Shown piece by piece: positions 34,801 to 45,667 of a DNA stretch of 64,000 bases. The notes under the pieces were generated by a model. That model searched no databases. It was given only the letters and a program-made list of their open reading frames with translations, and was not told where the DNA came from. This stretch comes from Branchiostoma floridae (taxonomy: Eukaryota; Chordata; Leptocardii; Amphioxiformes; Branchiostomatidae). Position 1 is the first letter of the stretch; each line of letters starts with the position of its first letter. The stretch is taken from NCBI RefSeq assembly GCF_000003815.2, contig NC_049990.1:8725353-8789352 (forward strand). Direction: 5' to 3'. Position numbers and translations under genes: made by a program.

Positions 34801-36937
34801 ATTCTCTCCGCTGATGGTGGTGTCAGTTCTTTAAAACTTCTTCACATTTCCTGTGAACGGCATTCTCTTTACTGACTTCGTCTATGAATGGTTTTAAGGC
34901 AATAAAATCTTTTCTTTAGATTTCATATATAACGCATGCAAGGTTCCGGGGAAGCATATAACTTCAGGCGCAAAACGATTAAACACCACATACATGCAGG
35001 GGTCACACAAATTGTCACAAATGCTGAGTGTGCCTTTGAAGTTAAATTTTGTCGCGATCGTCCTGTAAAATGCACAATATGAATGAACTGTCACGACAGC
35101 AGTGGATTGTTCATTCCTTGACAAAGACTGATGCTGTGCATTCGAAAATTTGGGTGAGTCCAATTTTGGTGTTGCAGTTCAACTATTTCAAGAATGAACG
35201 AACCGTCAACGGTTGCCTTAGTAGATATCTAGTGTATCAAATCAAGAAAAGAGAGATCTTACGAATAATCACTTGTCGTCCAGCCCTTGCCAGCTGCACG
35301 GGTTTTTCTGTAACAGAATGATACAAGTGAAAATCAGATGACGAGAGTCGCTTTTCAGGTCCCGGATAAACCTGTTTTTTAACGAGTTTGCTCAGTGCAA
35401 GGCCATTGACCACTTCTAGGCACTGAACTACGCTCACTGTGGCAGCTTCTCTTTGCCCAAAGTCAGAAACATCGAGCTTCAGCAAGCTCGACTGACTGAC
35501 CCAGTATTAGTAGGCGAAGCAGAGGTTACGAAGCTGCTCGGGAGGCTGTTCTTTAAGTAGATCCTTTTGCATATCAATTCATAGCTAAAACTCTCTCCAA
35601 CAAGATTTCGCCAGTATCACTGACGAGAGACACTGAATGGATATCTGAAACGTCTGACCGTTTCCAAAATCATCTGACCGTTTCCAAAATCATATCCAGT
35701 TGCTTGAGTAACTGCTTTTTGGCGTTCTTGGAATAGTCTTGCATATGTGCAAAAATCGTGAGAAGGTAGCTTTTTGCCATCATGACAAATAGTCAATCAT
35801 GACTTAACGCCTACTAAAATAAATCCGCCAGGTCACATATATCAGTCATGCCCGTAGCCAGGATTTTGCTTCGGGGGGTTCTTTTAGTACTTGTTGGACC
35901 ATCGAGCGCTGCCTAGGGGAGTCCAGGGGCATGCTACCCCGGAAAAATTTTGAAATCTTGACCCTCTGAAACGCTATTTCCTGAATTTGACCGGCAAAAT
36001 TTGCTGGCCAAGTTTAATGGAATTTCTTTTAAAACACACAAGACTTTCGGCGTAAGTCCTTTGAGGGCGACTCCCCCGACATATTTTCACCATATCTGAC
36101 ACCAAAGACGAGAGGCGTCGCAATGGAGGTCTGGGGGAATTTTGAAATCTGGATCCTTTGAAAAGGTATTTCCCGCATTTTGAGGGACAACTTTTGTTGT
36201 CAGATTAAGCTAAATTTAACATTTCTATCAGAGAAAAATACTTGTGAGGACGACGGCCAGGAGGCGTCAGCCGTCGCAAGGGAGGTCCGGGAAATGTTTA
36301 ACCTGGACCCATCTCCTGCATATTCAGGGACAATTTGTGCTGTTAAACTAAGCTAAGTTCAATGATTTGTTATTAATGAGAAAGGATTTTGAGGGCGACG
36401 CTCCCACCACATCATGTTCATCATGTCCGGCCCCGAGGGCGCAAGCCGCCGCAAGGGAGGTCCGGGAAATTTTTAAATCTAGACTCACTGAAACGCTATT
36501 TCCTGCACTTTCTGGGGCAGATTATGCTGATAGACTTGCTTAGATGGAATGAAATGTTTATCAGTGAAAAATAAAAATCATGCTTTTGAAAAAAGCGGAC
36601 CTTCGAGCGTGAAAAAGCGGACCTTCAAGCGTCTGTGTGGGGTTTTTCCGACCCACCTCCCCCCCCCTTGGCTACAGACATTCAGCCACCAAGAAAAAAA
36701 ATCGTCTGAAGAATTCTTCAATGCAAAGTTCGTAGTTAAATGTACTCTGGCATATCTAAACTGTGCATACCTGTGGGGCGATTCAGTACAGACCACTAAA
36801 ACGTGTTGTTTTTCAAAGTGGATAATATACGGTAAGACGACCGAGAAATGGTAACGGAGGTTACCTTCTTTGGGTGCTGCTAGAGCACCGCTTGCTGCGA
36901 GAAGCATCAGCCAGAGCGTGCCCATTGTCGGAGCCAT
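27886..36937 (-). CDS. Secreted LDLa-repeat, furin-linker, TPR-Fic protein
   Basis: Exons, 5' to 3': 36937-36865 (signal), 35307-35263, 34556-34437 (LDLa), 34163-34056 (linker), 33604-33560, 32938-32817 (LDLa with +2 bases), 32542-32435 (linker), 31973-31929, 31311-31192 (LDLa), 30678-30538 (long linker), 29525-29421 (linker), 28871-27886 (Fic). All internal exons are phase 1-1. Without the 2-base insertion the chain is 671 residues. Layout: signal peptide, [15-residue [18 protein letters not shown] exon, LDLa, linker with TRRRRN] three times, an extra linker, TPR-Fic. A clear paralogue of the gene at 11842-24959 without Ig, protease and EGF parts. A secreted AMPylator docked by LDLa modules and freed by convertase cleavage is inferred. 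If LDLa copy 2 is included as read, the frame breaks; exon skipping or an assembly error would restore it. Confidence 0.75.
28950..29035. repeat. Microsatellite (AACC)n, imperfect
   Basis: Runs of CAACCAACCAACC interrupted by AAAAATGCTGCC and CGACTAAACAACT, in the intron before the second Fic exon. Confidence 0.88.
29421..29525 (-). CDS. Linker exon preceding second Fic exon
   Basis: Phase 1-1, 105 bases: Thr-rich, [24 protein letters not shown] is a convertase-type site; the CTTC pair could form a small disulphide. Joins in phase to 28871. Confidence 0.8.
30538..30678 (-). CDS. Long linker exon with TRRRRN motif
   Basis: Phase 1-1, 141 bases. A Thr-rich stretch, [20 protein letters not shown], then two [18 protein letters not shown] tails. 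An internal duplication of the 3' end makes it longer than its 105-108 base sisters. Confidence 0.78.
30776..30875. other. Assembly gap, 100 N
   Basis: A run of exactly 100 N between a linker exon and an LDLa exon, in tandemly repeated DNA; true length unknown and one or more repeat exons could be missing. Confidence 0.99.
31192..31311 (-). CDS. LDLa exon, copy 1 (extra cysteine)
   Basis: [16 protein letters not shown], then [17 protein letters not shown]. Ala/Phe of sister copies is Cys here, giving seven cysteines and a possibly free thiol. Confidence 0.88.
32817..32938 (-). pseudogene. LDLa exon, copy 2, frameshifted by 2 bases
   Basis: Same as its neighbours, but CCCCGTGTCACAC replaces CCCCGTCACAC near 32864, adding GT. 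The exon is 122 rather than 120 bases and the Ca-binding half falls out of frame. Splice sites are intact. Either a real inactivating insertion tolerated by skipping, or a sequence error. Confidence 0.75.
34437..34556 (-). CDS. LDLa exon, copy 3 (5'-most)
   Basis: [16 protein letters not shown] and [17 protein letters not shown]; intact six-cysteine LDLa, phase 1-1, 120 bases. Confidence 0.88.
35849..36675. mobile_element. Internally repetitive element with inverted ends
   Basis: The left end GCCCGTAGCCAGGATTTTGC and the right end CCCCCTTGGCTACAGACAT are inverted copies. The interior repeats a block of about 120-150 bases (GGAGGTCCGGG, TTTTGAAATCT, ACGCTATTTCCTGCA). No ORF. Confidence 0.65.
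36865..36937 (-). CDS. Signal peptide exon of second Fic gene
   Basis: [20 protein letters not shown] then APKE, ending phase 1 at a gtaacc donor. The cleavage site is after ALA. Joins in phase to exon 35307-35263 (G|AA AAA CCC). Confidence 0.8.
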
Positions 36938-36973
36938 TGCAACTCTGCGCAGGGAAAGATCCTCTCGCAAAGT

Positions 36974-37205
36974 GCTGGGCAAGCTAGTTTATATACATAT
37001 ACAAAGCAAATACAAACCGGTAATGTGTACGTATGTAAACAAGATGAATCCATAGCTGGGTTGGAGGTTAATGATAATCTATTTACTTTGCTTGAAGTGA
37101 CACCAAGTATCTTACACGTGAGAATCATGCACTTTAGTATCATGCAAGTGAGTATCATACATGTGAATATCATGCAAGTAAGCATCATGCAGGTGTACGT
37201 AGACA
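36974..37205. repeat. Promoter-side repeat upstream of second Fic gene, copy 1
   Basis: Starts GTGCTGGGCAAGCTAGTTTATAT and holds ATCCATAGCTGGGTTGGAG, TTTACTTTGCTTGAAGTGAC and a run of ATCATGCAAGTGAGT-like 17-base units. Matches 43190-43425 and 43425-43625, and may contain shared upstream control sequence. Confidence 0.7.
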
Positions 37206-37345
37206 GGACGCGGGCCTGAGAAGCTTTATCAGTCAATGACGCACTACTAATATTTTTGTGTGAAGGCATAGTCATTTTTCTTCATATTTCTGAAACGTTG
37301 AAAGGCAAAGACATAACCCTTGACAACAGTCAAGGTCTTGCTGAG

Positions 37346-37420
37346 TCAGTATTTGGGTGCTGTTAGAACACCGCTTGTCGTGAGAAGCATCAGCCAGAGT
37401 GTGCCCCTCATTGGAGCCAT
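37346..37420 (-). pseudogene. Decayed duplicate signal-peptide exon
   Basis: It reads [20 protein letters not shown], then APKY and stop; the donor of the intact copy at 36865 is lost. The remains of a duplicated first exon. Confidence 0.8.
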
Positions 37421-37854
37421 TGCAACTCGGCGCATCAGCAACGAAAGAACCTCTTGCGAAGTGCGAGCTCTCAAAATTGAACTGGGGGGGGGGGGTGTAT
37501 TAGCACCAACTTTTTGAAATACGTATTCTAAAATATGGAGATGGTCTATCTAAGCACAGAAATCACAAAAGTTGAGCAATTATTGATCTCTAACCCCCCT
37601 GTACATGCCCCATGAAGTTTGGATACCCCCATATACCAATACTACATTAAACAGGTACACGTAGCTTAGCTTGCTGTTGACTGTGTGTAAGAAGCAAGTT
37701 CTTTTAGGGGGGTCAGAATCATCTTTATTAAGCCTTAGAATTAGACATACAAATACAAGATGAAAGATTAAAATACCTAGGTCGACCCTTTTTCTGGACT
37801 TACGACGTCCAGAGGGCGCAAGGTAAAACATATTAAAACTAGAGTTCGGCGACC

Positions 37855-38910
37855 TCATACCTCCATGAAAATTTAGAGCTTTCGTAACTTTCATGCAATT
37901 GACTAACACATTAACATAATTTATACATTGTGTTGTTCATCATTGACTAACGTACACATGTCACAGTTATAAAATTCCCATTATTAATCATAAAGCGGTT
38001 TTGCAATGTTTACATAAATTATGCAAATAAGTTCCTCATTACCATATTTGGTATCTGCTTATATTCCACCTATCGTAATTAACATGTGTTACATGTATTG
38101 AGGTCCAGTTATTGAAAACAATGGAACTATACAATTTCCTCATTAATTATGCAAATTAAGTCCTCATTTGCATAACATGTATATCATTATGAACATCTTT
38201 GCCTAAGCTACCCGCATGCCTAAAATGCAGGCAATCCATCGTTTCTTTCTGCAGTTATCCTCTTTGGAGTGTCTTGACAAAAACACCCATGCAGTTCCAC
38301 AATTAAATGTTAGGGGGCTGAAACTTGCCCCACTTTTTCATGACACCAAAAGCTATCTACCACCAAAATATCAAGACCATAGCATGTCTGGAACAAGAGA
38401 TACATTGAAAAAAATGATAGAATATTCTCATTAATTATGCAAATGTACTCCTGTTTTGCATAATTAGTTTCTTACCTTGTAAAACATTGTCTAAGGTACC
38501 TACATACCAAAAATGATGAAAATCCATTGTTCCCTTCTTGAGTTATCGTCTTCAGAAGTTTTTGACAAAAATGCCCCTGCTTTCCCAAAACTAGACGCTA
38601 GGGGGCCCAAACTTATGTCACTTATTTCTGAGCACAAGAGCTATCTAAAACTTCAAAATCGTGACCATAGCTTGCTCAGAACACGAGATAGCAAACCCGG
38701 AAGTTGCGCTGCAGTACCAAGGGAAGCCGCTAGGGGGACCAAAATCTAATCATTTCCAGCTTTCATCACACCCTACCAACACACCAAGTATGAAACCAAT
38801 CCACCAAGCCGTTCTTGAGTTATTTTGTTTACACACAGACAGACAGACACACAGACACACAGACAAACACAGGGTAAAATATAACCTCCATGACATTTCA
38901 TGGAGGTAAT
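37855..38910. mobile_element. 1.05 kb element bounded by ACCTCCATGAAA inverted ends
   Basis: The left ATACCTCCATGAAAAT and right ATTTCATGGAGGTAAT are inverted. Inside, two related blocks (38200-38430, 38505-38730) and a (CAGACA)n run near 38835-38875. No coding sequence. Confidence 0.65.
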
Positions 38911-39042
38911 GAACAATCGTGTGCGTCGGACTGCTGAGATACAGACTGTTTTAAAATTCTTGAAACATATTGCACATGAAGATTGCAAAACTCATATATT
39001 GCACTAATTGCATATTGCACTCTCATGTAACGGTTACAACTA

Positions 39043-40086
39043 TCAGCAGCTTGAGAATAGACCCAGAGGTTTTTCCCACCCAAGTGTATTTCTTGCACAA
39101 TATACTAGTATAACATATGAAGTGCATACTGCACACTTTCCTAACTTGCGTTTCAGCTGGCGAACTTCGCGTTCCTTGTAGCTTACAACACACAGAGATT
39201 TTAACTTCGAGCAGTTCTCACTGTTAACCCATCCCCCACTACCAATTCCAATAGTGACAAGAGTAGCTTTGTAAGTGCTGTGCATGTCAATTTCATTCAA
39301 CAAGTCTTCATATTTTGCCATTTTCCTGTCCTCGGCACTGCGGGCGTTTTGTTCGAAGGGTACAGTGAGTTCAACAAGAATCAGCGTTTGTTTGACCGGG
39401 TCTTGTATGGTTATGTCTGGGACAAGCGACGTGGGTAGAATGTCCGGTGGAATGGTGGAATGTGTGCCTCCTGCCACTGAATCTGCGCTCAAGTCGCTCC
39501 TGATGATGACCTGTTGTCCCGACTTGGAATGCCACTGTTGGAGGGTAGTCACTAGCTCCTTGAGTACGCTGTTGTGACGCCAGGTGTACCGACTGTCCTT
39601 TAAGGCAACCGGGCAAGAGTTCAGAACATGCCTCAGTGTTTGGTGACCTTGGCATAGAGGGCAGTTAGACGACAGCACTTTTCCCCATCGGACCAAGTTG
39701 TCGCGTGTAGGCAGCCAATTGACCATGCCGCTCAGGGCAAACTCAAAGACGCCTCGAGGGCTGTTGCACAGTGAGCTTCTCCATCCTGTGTCAGACTGCT
39801 CGACTTCAACTAGTTCCACCCAGTTACCCTGTACTGTAAGCGTTCTGCAGTGTTCCTCTATCTTCTGTTCTTCTGACTGTCGAATTTTTTTGCACAATAT
39901 ACATGTAATATAGTTTGCCATGGCATAAACGTAAAGATACCTTTGTATCACGACTTCATGTTGCCATGGAAATGGGAAATTAAGGCATTTTGGAGACAGT
40001 TTTCCAGATTTGGCCAAGTCAACAACATGGAAATTACCCCAGAATAAGGACACTATTTTAGAAGAATGCTTAGAGTCAACAGACAA
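39043..40086 (-). mobile_element. Non-LTR retrotransposon C-terminal ORF (zinc knuckle + PD-(D/E)XK-like endonuclease)
   Basis: A 347-codon frame. LPTRDNLVRWGK and CPLCQGHQTLRHVLNSCP form the zinc knuckle typical after the reverse transcriptase of R2/CRE/NeSL-type elements. Then VPDITIQDP...ILVELTVPFEQN...KMAKYEDL fits the restriction-like endonuclease. The reverse transcriptase core itself is absent, so this is a 5'-truncated copy. Confidence 0.72.
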
Positions 40087-40638
40087 GCAAATATGGAGTA
40101 CTTAGCCCAACTATTCAGCTTCACCGGAATAGCTGTGGACTTTCCATAAACTTGACATTAGGATTTGGGGCTACATGTAATCAATACATTGTTTCAATTT
40201 TATAAAAACATGATATTTCGCCTTGAAACAGTTGTTTTTCTTGATGCCTTGTCAGAAGTATGGCCAAGGTTTGTCTCAGCAAAGACAGTTGCTAACAGCT
40301 GCAATTTATTGCTCAGTTTCACTTCTTGCTTATGCCCTTTAAAATATGCCCCCTTGCCCATAAAATTTTTCGCTTTGCAGATGGTACTCCTGCAATGCCG
40401 GCCGAGTTTCAACATTAATGAAATTTAAAAGTATTCTGGGTGACAAACATCGGTAGGAAATTGTTGTGTATATCCGGAACGCCAAGCTGAAACTTTGCAT
40501 TCAATATAACTTCAACTTAAACTCAGAATTAAGATAAAAAACTATTCTGGGGATGTTTCAATGCCATGGGTCCAATTAGGAGAGCATTTGACCTGAAAGT
40601 GAAAGGATCGTAGGTTGAAATCTCTGACAGGCCTCGTA

Positions 40639-40877
40639 ATACCCCCTCACATTAGGCGCGATTCGATCGGACGACGATTCTGTGGCAATCGCCCGAGCCT
40701 CGCTTATGATAATAACTTTATTGCACAACAAATGTACAAGATACAAAGTATAGCTTACTAAATATGTGACAGGGACGGTTTTCAGGTGAAAAATGCGCGC
40801 AACCCTCTGTCGATCTTAAATATGGCCGATCTTCCATCCATACGCCCGAAGATCGTGGATAATGTGAGGGGGGTATA
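40639..40877. mobile_element. MITE with ATACCCCCTCACATTA termini, short form
   Basis: The left TACCCCCTCACATTAGGCG and right AATGTGAGGGGGGTATA are inverted. About 240 bases, non-coding. Confidence 0.78.
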
Positions 40878-40990
40878 AATGAACCCACTGCACTCATTGA
40901 AATGCTAGAGGCTCATCCCGGATGGATGAGTGGATCAAATAAACATTTTGATCGAAATTTGGGTAGTGAATTTCCCGAGCAGCCTTCGTA

Positions 40991-41821
40991 ATACCCGCCT
41001 CACATTAATTATATACGATCTTCGGACGTACTTCGCGATCGCAGGAAGGTCGGCTGATTTTAAGATCTTAAGATGGTCTTGCGTATTTTTCGCCCAAAAC
41101 TTGTTCCCCTCACATATAAGCGAGCCTCGTGCGATCGACGGTGAATAAATCTATGATAATGAACCTCCCATGACCGGTCGACCTCTTGCACGCGGACAAG
41201 GGAATACAAAACGTTCCTCAAAAAAGGCAAGAGATCAATAAATGTTGCTTATTTTGTTGTCGGAATCTTTTTAACCAATGAATGGAATGCGCGGGCATAA
41301 TAGAAATGACACAAGAAAGGAAAGTGTGTCACAAAGCCAGCCTACATACTGCCACAGGGGCCACAATGTTAGAATTACCCTCACATTCCCAGAAATTCAA
41401 TATTTGTAAACAATCGGAAGTCGGGTGAACGTCGCCCGAACGTCGCCCGACTAACGGGGGTTCGCCATCCGATTTGCGTTCGATGATTAATAACTATGTC
41501 TGTGCTCGCCTATCGGTCTTCAATCGTTGGATTGACGCAAGTCTATTGACCGATGCCCTTGCGAGGTACGCATGATTTGCACGCACGATCTGCGACTCAG
41601 TAACGAGCTCTGCGATCTCGGAGATCTCTTGCGACTTGTCGCTTATGTTAAGAACATGTTTCGCTGCACCGCGACCGTCGTAAGACTCCTGAAAATTGCC
41701 GGCGATCCCTAAAAATCGCAAGATGATCGTGAGAACACCGGACGTCTTACTCACGAAAATGTCTTTTAGAGCTCGTAAACTAGTCTTCGGATCGAATCGC
41801 GCCTAATGTGAGGCGGGTATA
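40991..41821. mobile_element. MITE of same family, long form
   Basis: The left ATACCCGCCTCACATTAATT and right CGCCTAATGTGAGGCGGGTAT are inverted; CGATCG-rich subterminal parts pair with each other. About 830 bases, no transposase. Confidence 0.75.
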
Positions 41822-42289
41822 AGCCCAACTCTTGTCAGTTTTAATTTTGTTTTAATCAACTTGTTTGAATCATGATTTTTTTTTTACTTAGTAAGAAGAG
41901 CTTTCCTCCTATAAGCTATATCCAATGCACATCCATCACTAGTAATCCAAACATAGAATTATAGTACTACTAAAAAATTATGAATTAGCTCTGTGTCATT
42001 GAGATGGTCATGGTGCTGAAAGTTTCAGCAAGCAAAATTTAGAGCATCCCAATATCATGATATATCAGCATTTGTCAATGATCAAACCTAAGGGGGTATA
42101 TACAGGGGGTCAAAATATATTAAACGATCCAATTGTAAGATTTTTTCTTCCAAATAGACCATGTACATTTTCTGTGGGTGCACTTTACCACAGCATCTTA
42201 TTGAACATAGAAAAAAATTGGCATGAAATACTAGTGGCCTATTTGCGCTTGTTGTGAGTTGGGGAGAGTCCATTTGTGCAGTGGAGTTG

Positions 42290-43000
42290 GCTTTGGAATA
42301 GTCCATTTTTGTATGGAGAATGTTCAGGGGGTTGAGATATCCATGATTTTATCTTCTGAACTCAAATATTCTACCAAGGGATGTCAAAGAACCAGCTTCA
42401 GAGAATTAAATGTTTTGGACATATTGTAAGTTTTGGAATAGTCCATTTTCGTTATAGCAGTACCAGTAAGTTTGGGATAGTCAATCTTTGCATGGAGAAT
42501 GTTTTTGGGGCCCAGAAATCTATGAAGACCTCAGATATTCTGCTAAGAGATCTAAATGTTAAAATATACCATCTTTGGGAATTAAGTATTTCGGACATGT
42601 TGCAAGTTTGGAATAGTCATTTTTCGTAACAAGTCTGGTTTTGGAATCGTCCATCTTTGCAGCAAGTACTTTTGGGGGGTTCAGATGTTTATGGTGATAT
42701 GTTCTGACCTCAAATATTTTGCCATAAGATGTTAAATATTCTTCAATGGGATGTCAAAGTACGGTAACTGTCGAAAAATAGTATAATTTTGAACGCGTTA
42801 CAAGTTTAGAATAGTCAATTTTCGTAATGGGGGGTGATTTTGGATTTGCCTATCTTTTCAGGAAGGATTTTTTAGGGGTTCAGTGATATTCATGGTGATT
42901 TGTTTTGACCTCAAATATTTTGCCATGGGATGTTACATCATCCACTTTAGTACTTGTGCAAGCATGGTTTTGTATCAGTTTAGTACATTGCCATAGTAAA
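42290..43000. repeat. Degenerate tandem repeat, about 210 bp unit
   Basis: Recurring blocks GGGGTTCAGATATCCATG, CCTCAAATATTTTGCCA, GGGATGTCAAAG and TTTGGAATAGTCCATTTTCG in the same order three to four times. Non-coding. Confidence 0.72.
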
Positions 43001-43189
43001 AACTACAGAGGGTATGTACAGGGGGGTTATGATTTAAAAATTGAACAAATTTTATCATGTTCACATTCAGATGGTCTGTCTCCATATTTTAGAGGCGTAT
43101 TTCACACAAAAAAATGCATTTTTGCAAAATAGTACCTCCCCTGATTGAACATGCACAGAAGGGACGAGTCTCAAGCCCAGGCAGAGGCT

Positions 43190-43625
43190 TAATAACAGTC
43201 GAGTAAGTGCTGGGTAAGCTAATGTATATCTACATAAAGAAAATGCAAACAGGTAATGTTTGACATAGGAAGCGAGTACGTAAGTAAACGTCCTTTTAAA
43301 CAAGAAGAATCCGTAGCTGGGTTGAAGATCAATCTATATCTATTAATTTTGCTTTGAAGTGACGGCACCAATTATTCACGTGAATATCATGCATGTGAAC
43401 ATCATGCACGCGTGCAGGGCGCGAGTGAGTGCTGGACAATCTAATCTATATCTATGTAAAGCGAAGACAAACCGCTAAGACAATATTTGACACAGGTACG
43501 TAAACAGGAGGAATCCGTAGTTGATAGAATCAAAGATATCTATTTACTTTGCTTTGAAGTGACGGTAGAGTTATCTTACACGTGATCGTCACGTGTACAG
43601 TCCGCGACCTGGAGAAATTATGTCG
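43190..43625. repeat. Promoter-side repeat, copies 2 and 3
   Basis: Two further copies of the 36974-37205 repeat (AGTGCTGGGTAAGCTAATG..., AGTGCTGGACAATCTAATC...), each with AATCCGTAG, TTTGCTTTGAAGTGACGG and ACGTG-rich ends. No signal-peptide exon follows them, so they may mark lost gene copies. Confidence 0.68.
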
Positions 43626-45457
43626 GTTAATGCTAGTTGTCTTCGCCTTGCAACGTGTCATGTTATTTTGTAGTGCCCCTTTATGGCCTACCTACAAGCT
43701 TTTGGTACAAACGTTTCCCGCCACACCTCGACACCTCACTTCGGGTCGTCTTACGTGGTAACTGGTAACATCTAATATCATAGTACCGGTACGTTTACGA
43801 CGATTTCTCTAGCCATACTGATTTGACAAATTGTCAACGCATCATTTTCTCCAGTTACATGTTGCTGTTATAGGTTACCCTTGCCACTTCTTCTGTGTAA
43901 CTTTTCTGCCACTCTTGTCCTGCTAAAAGCGTAATATTGTAATTGTAACACGCCGCGAAATTACACGGCGAACGGGCGCGTGGTTGGGAGAGGGTACAAA
44001 ATACCGGTAGGAAGAAACACGGCACAATTAACTGCCGCTATGTACATTTATACATCCTCTGATGTTCCTTCCTTTTTTGTCAGTAAATGCATAAAATATA
44101 AACCTGCATGAGCATACAAAATGTCATGAGAAAACGGACGTATACTGTCAAGAATTTTCATTTAACTTCTGTCCGTCACAACCGCTATGACGTAACACTT
44201 CACTGCTAGCGTAGATATAAAAATGGCGGGAAAATGGCTGCGTACGTTCAATTTTGCCCATTCATTTTGCTATTATGCAACGGTTCTTCACACTTTTACA
44301 TGAGTTGTAGGTCACCAACAGAAATTCAAGATTGTTGTTGAATCATGTTCGTCTTGTGCCGTGAGCATGTGTAATTATGATCTATATAAATTTGGCAATG
44401 AATGTGACAGTGTGTTCGTCCCACGACGAGCTGCCTACCCCGAAATTTAAAAAAAAGTATACTGAAAACTTTTGGCCTTGTTGTCTTCGAATGCATTGTT
44501 ATCGATGCTTTGTAAATGGTGTATTGGACACCTAGATGTCTGAAGTGTGCACAGCTCAGAAATAACTATTGTTGCATGTGTAGATCTCTTTAAGTTCCAG
44601 TATTTTTAATCTACCGGTATAAGTCTTACTACCGGTATTATGCCAATGCATGTTAACCATTGCCTAAAAAAAGATACCGTCTGGGCACTCTACTCTCCAA
44701 GCAGACCCTCAGTGTCGGTGACGATCAGGTAGCATCTGCGTACCAAAACAACCTCCACTGGTCAAGCAATCTCCATTTGCCACGTACGGTATATATAGAT
44801 TTAGCATTGGGCATACATTTGCCTAAGAAGTAAGAAGTACATACACATGTAGAGATAAGTCCTCTAATGGCAATTATCTAGAATATCTGTCTCTTATCTA
44901 ATGTACGTCGAATGAAGATAAGAAAGCATTAAAGAATAGCTTTATTCATACAGACATAAAAGTTGCCACAATTAGGAAAATTCACGTTGTTTTTGTAATA
45001 TTTTCAAACATGAATCTCAGCGGTCTTTCTGCATACACACTGCATGGTAGTGACGAACGTTAATATGCGTGTTCCTTTTTACACAAAGATCAACCGTACG
45101 TACATTTAACACACGTAAAAAACAAAGCTTAACTTTACATACTAAGCTATCAGTATATCCTTGCACTTCTATAAAGTGGATGTCTGACAGAACTGCATCA
45201 AATATTGTGCTAGACAATAGCAAAAACTGTTAGCATTTTGCTTTGCGGTCACTCCTACGTGCAATGGACAATGATTAACATCCATCAAAAAGATATTTGC
45301 GTAGATTGACAGTTTTAAAATATTCCCAATTGACAACTTCGAACCGTTTATCATCACTCTAGAGTTGTAATATTCATCATGCGACGTTACATAAGGTAGT
45401 ATATTAGTCTGCCACTCAGAATGTTCAAAACAGGTTCTGACGCAGGTCCCACATTTC
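43626..45457. other. Intergenic spacer
   Basis: No exon seen. It contains a SINE tail near 43690-43790 (CACTTCGGGTCGTCTTACG) and, toward the right, the 3' flank of the LRR-Ig gene, part of which matches about 25.67-25.71 kb. Confidence 0.5.
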
Positions 45458-45557
45458 NNNNNNNNNNNNNNNNNNNNNNNNNNNNNNNNNNNNNNNNNNN
45501 NNNNNNNNNNNNNNNNNNNNNNNNNNNNNNNNNNNNNNNNNNNNNNNNNNNNNNNNN
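45458..45557. other. Assembly gap, 100 N
   Basis: A run of exactly 100 N about 110 bases past the stop of the LRR-Ig gene on the minus strand. Confidence 0.99.
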
Positions 45558-45667
45558 CACGCATTTGGTCCTATTAGCCCAGATAACTGGTCATACAGTT
45601 GTTACTAGTATATGTCTCCGTTACCACATTGGCAAGTCGTGATCTGACAGGGAACTACTACTCCTTC

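Larger units (their letters stand above)
31100..35310 (-). repeat. Tandem 1.62 kb coding unit, three copies (last partial)
   Basis: Equivalent exon edges are spaced 1618-1631 bases: LDLa 32938 and 34556; linker 32542 and 34163; small exon 31973 and 33604. The introns are almost identical too, so the duplication is recent. The 5'-most copy (34.4-35.3 kb) is more diverged. Confidence 0.88.

Noticed and set aside
35370..35530. Possible exon near the 5' end of the second Fic gene
   Set aside because: No splice edges or domain; resembles dispersed repeat sequence.
39275..39577. Plus-strand 100-codon frame
   Set aside because: Antisense of the retrotransposon ORF.
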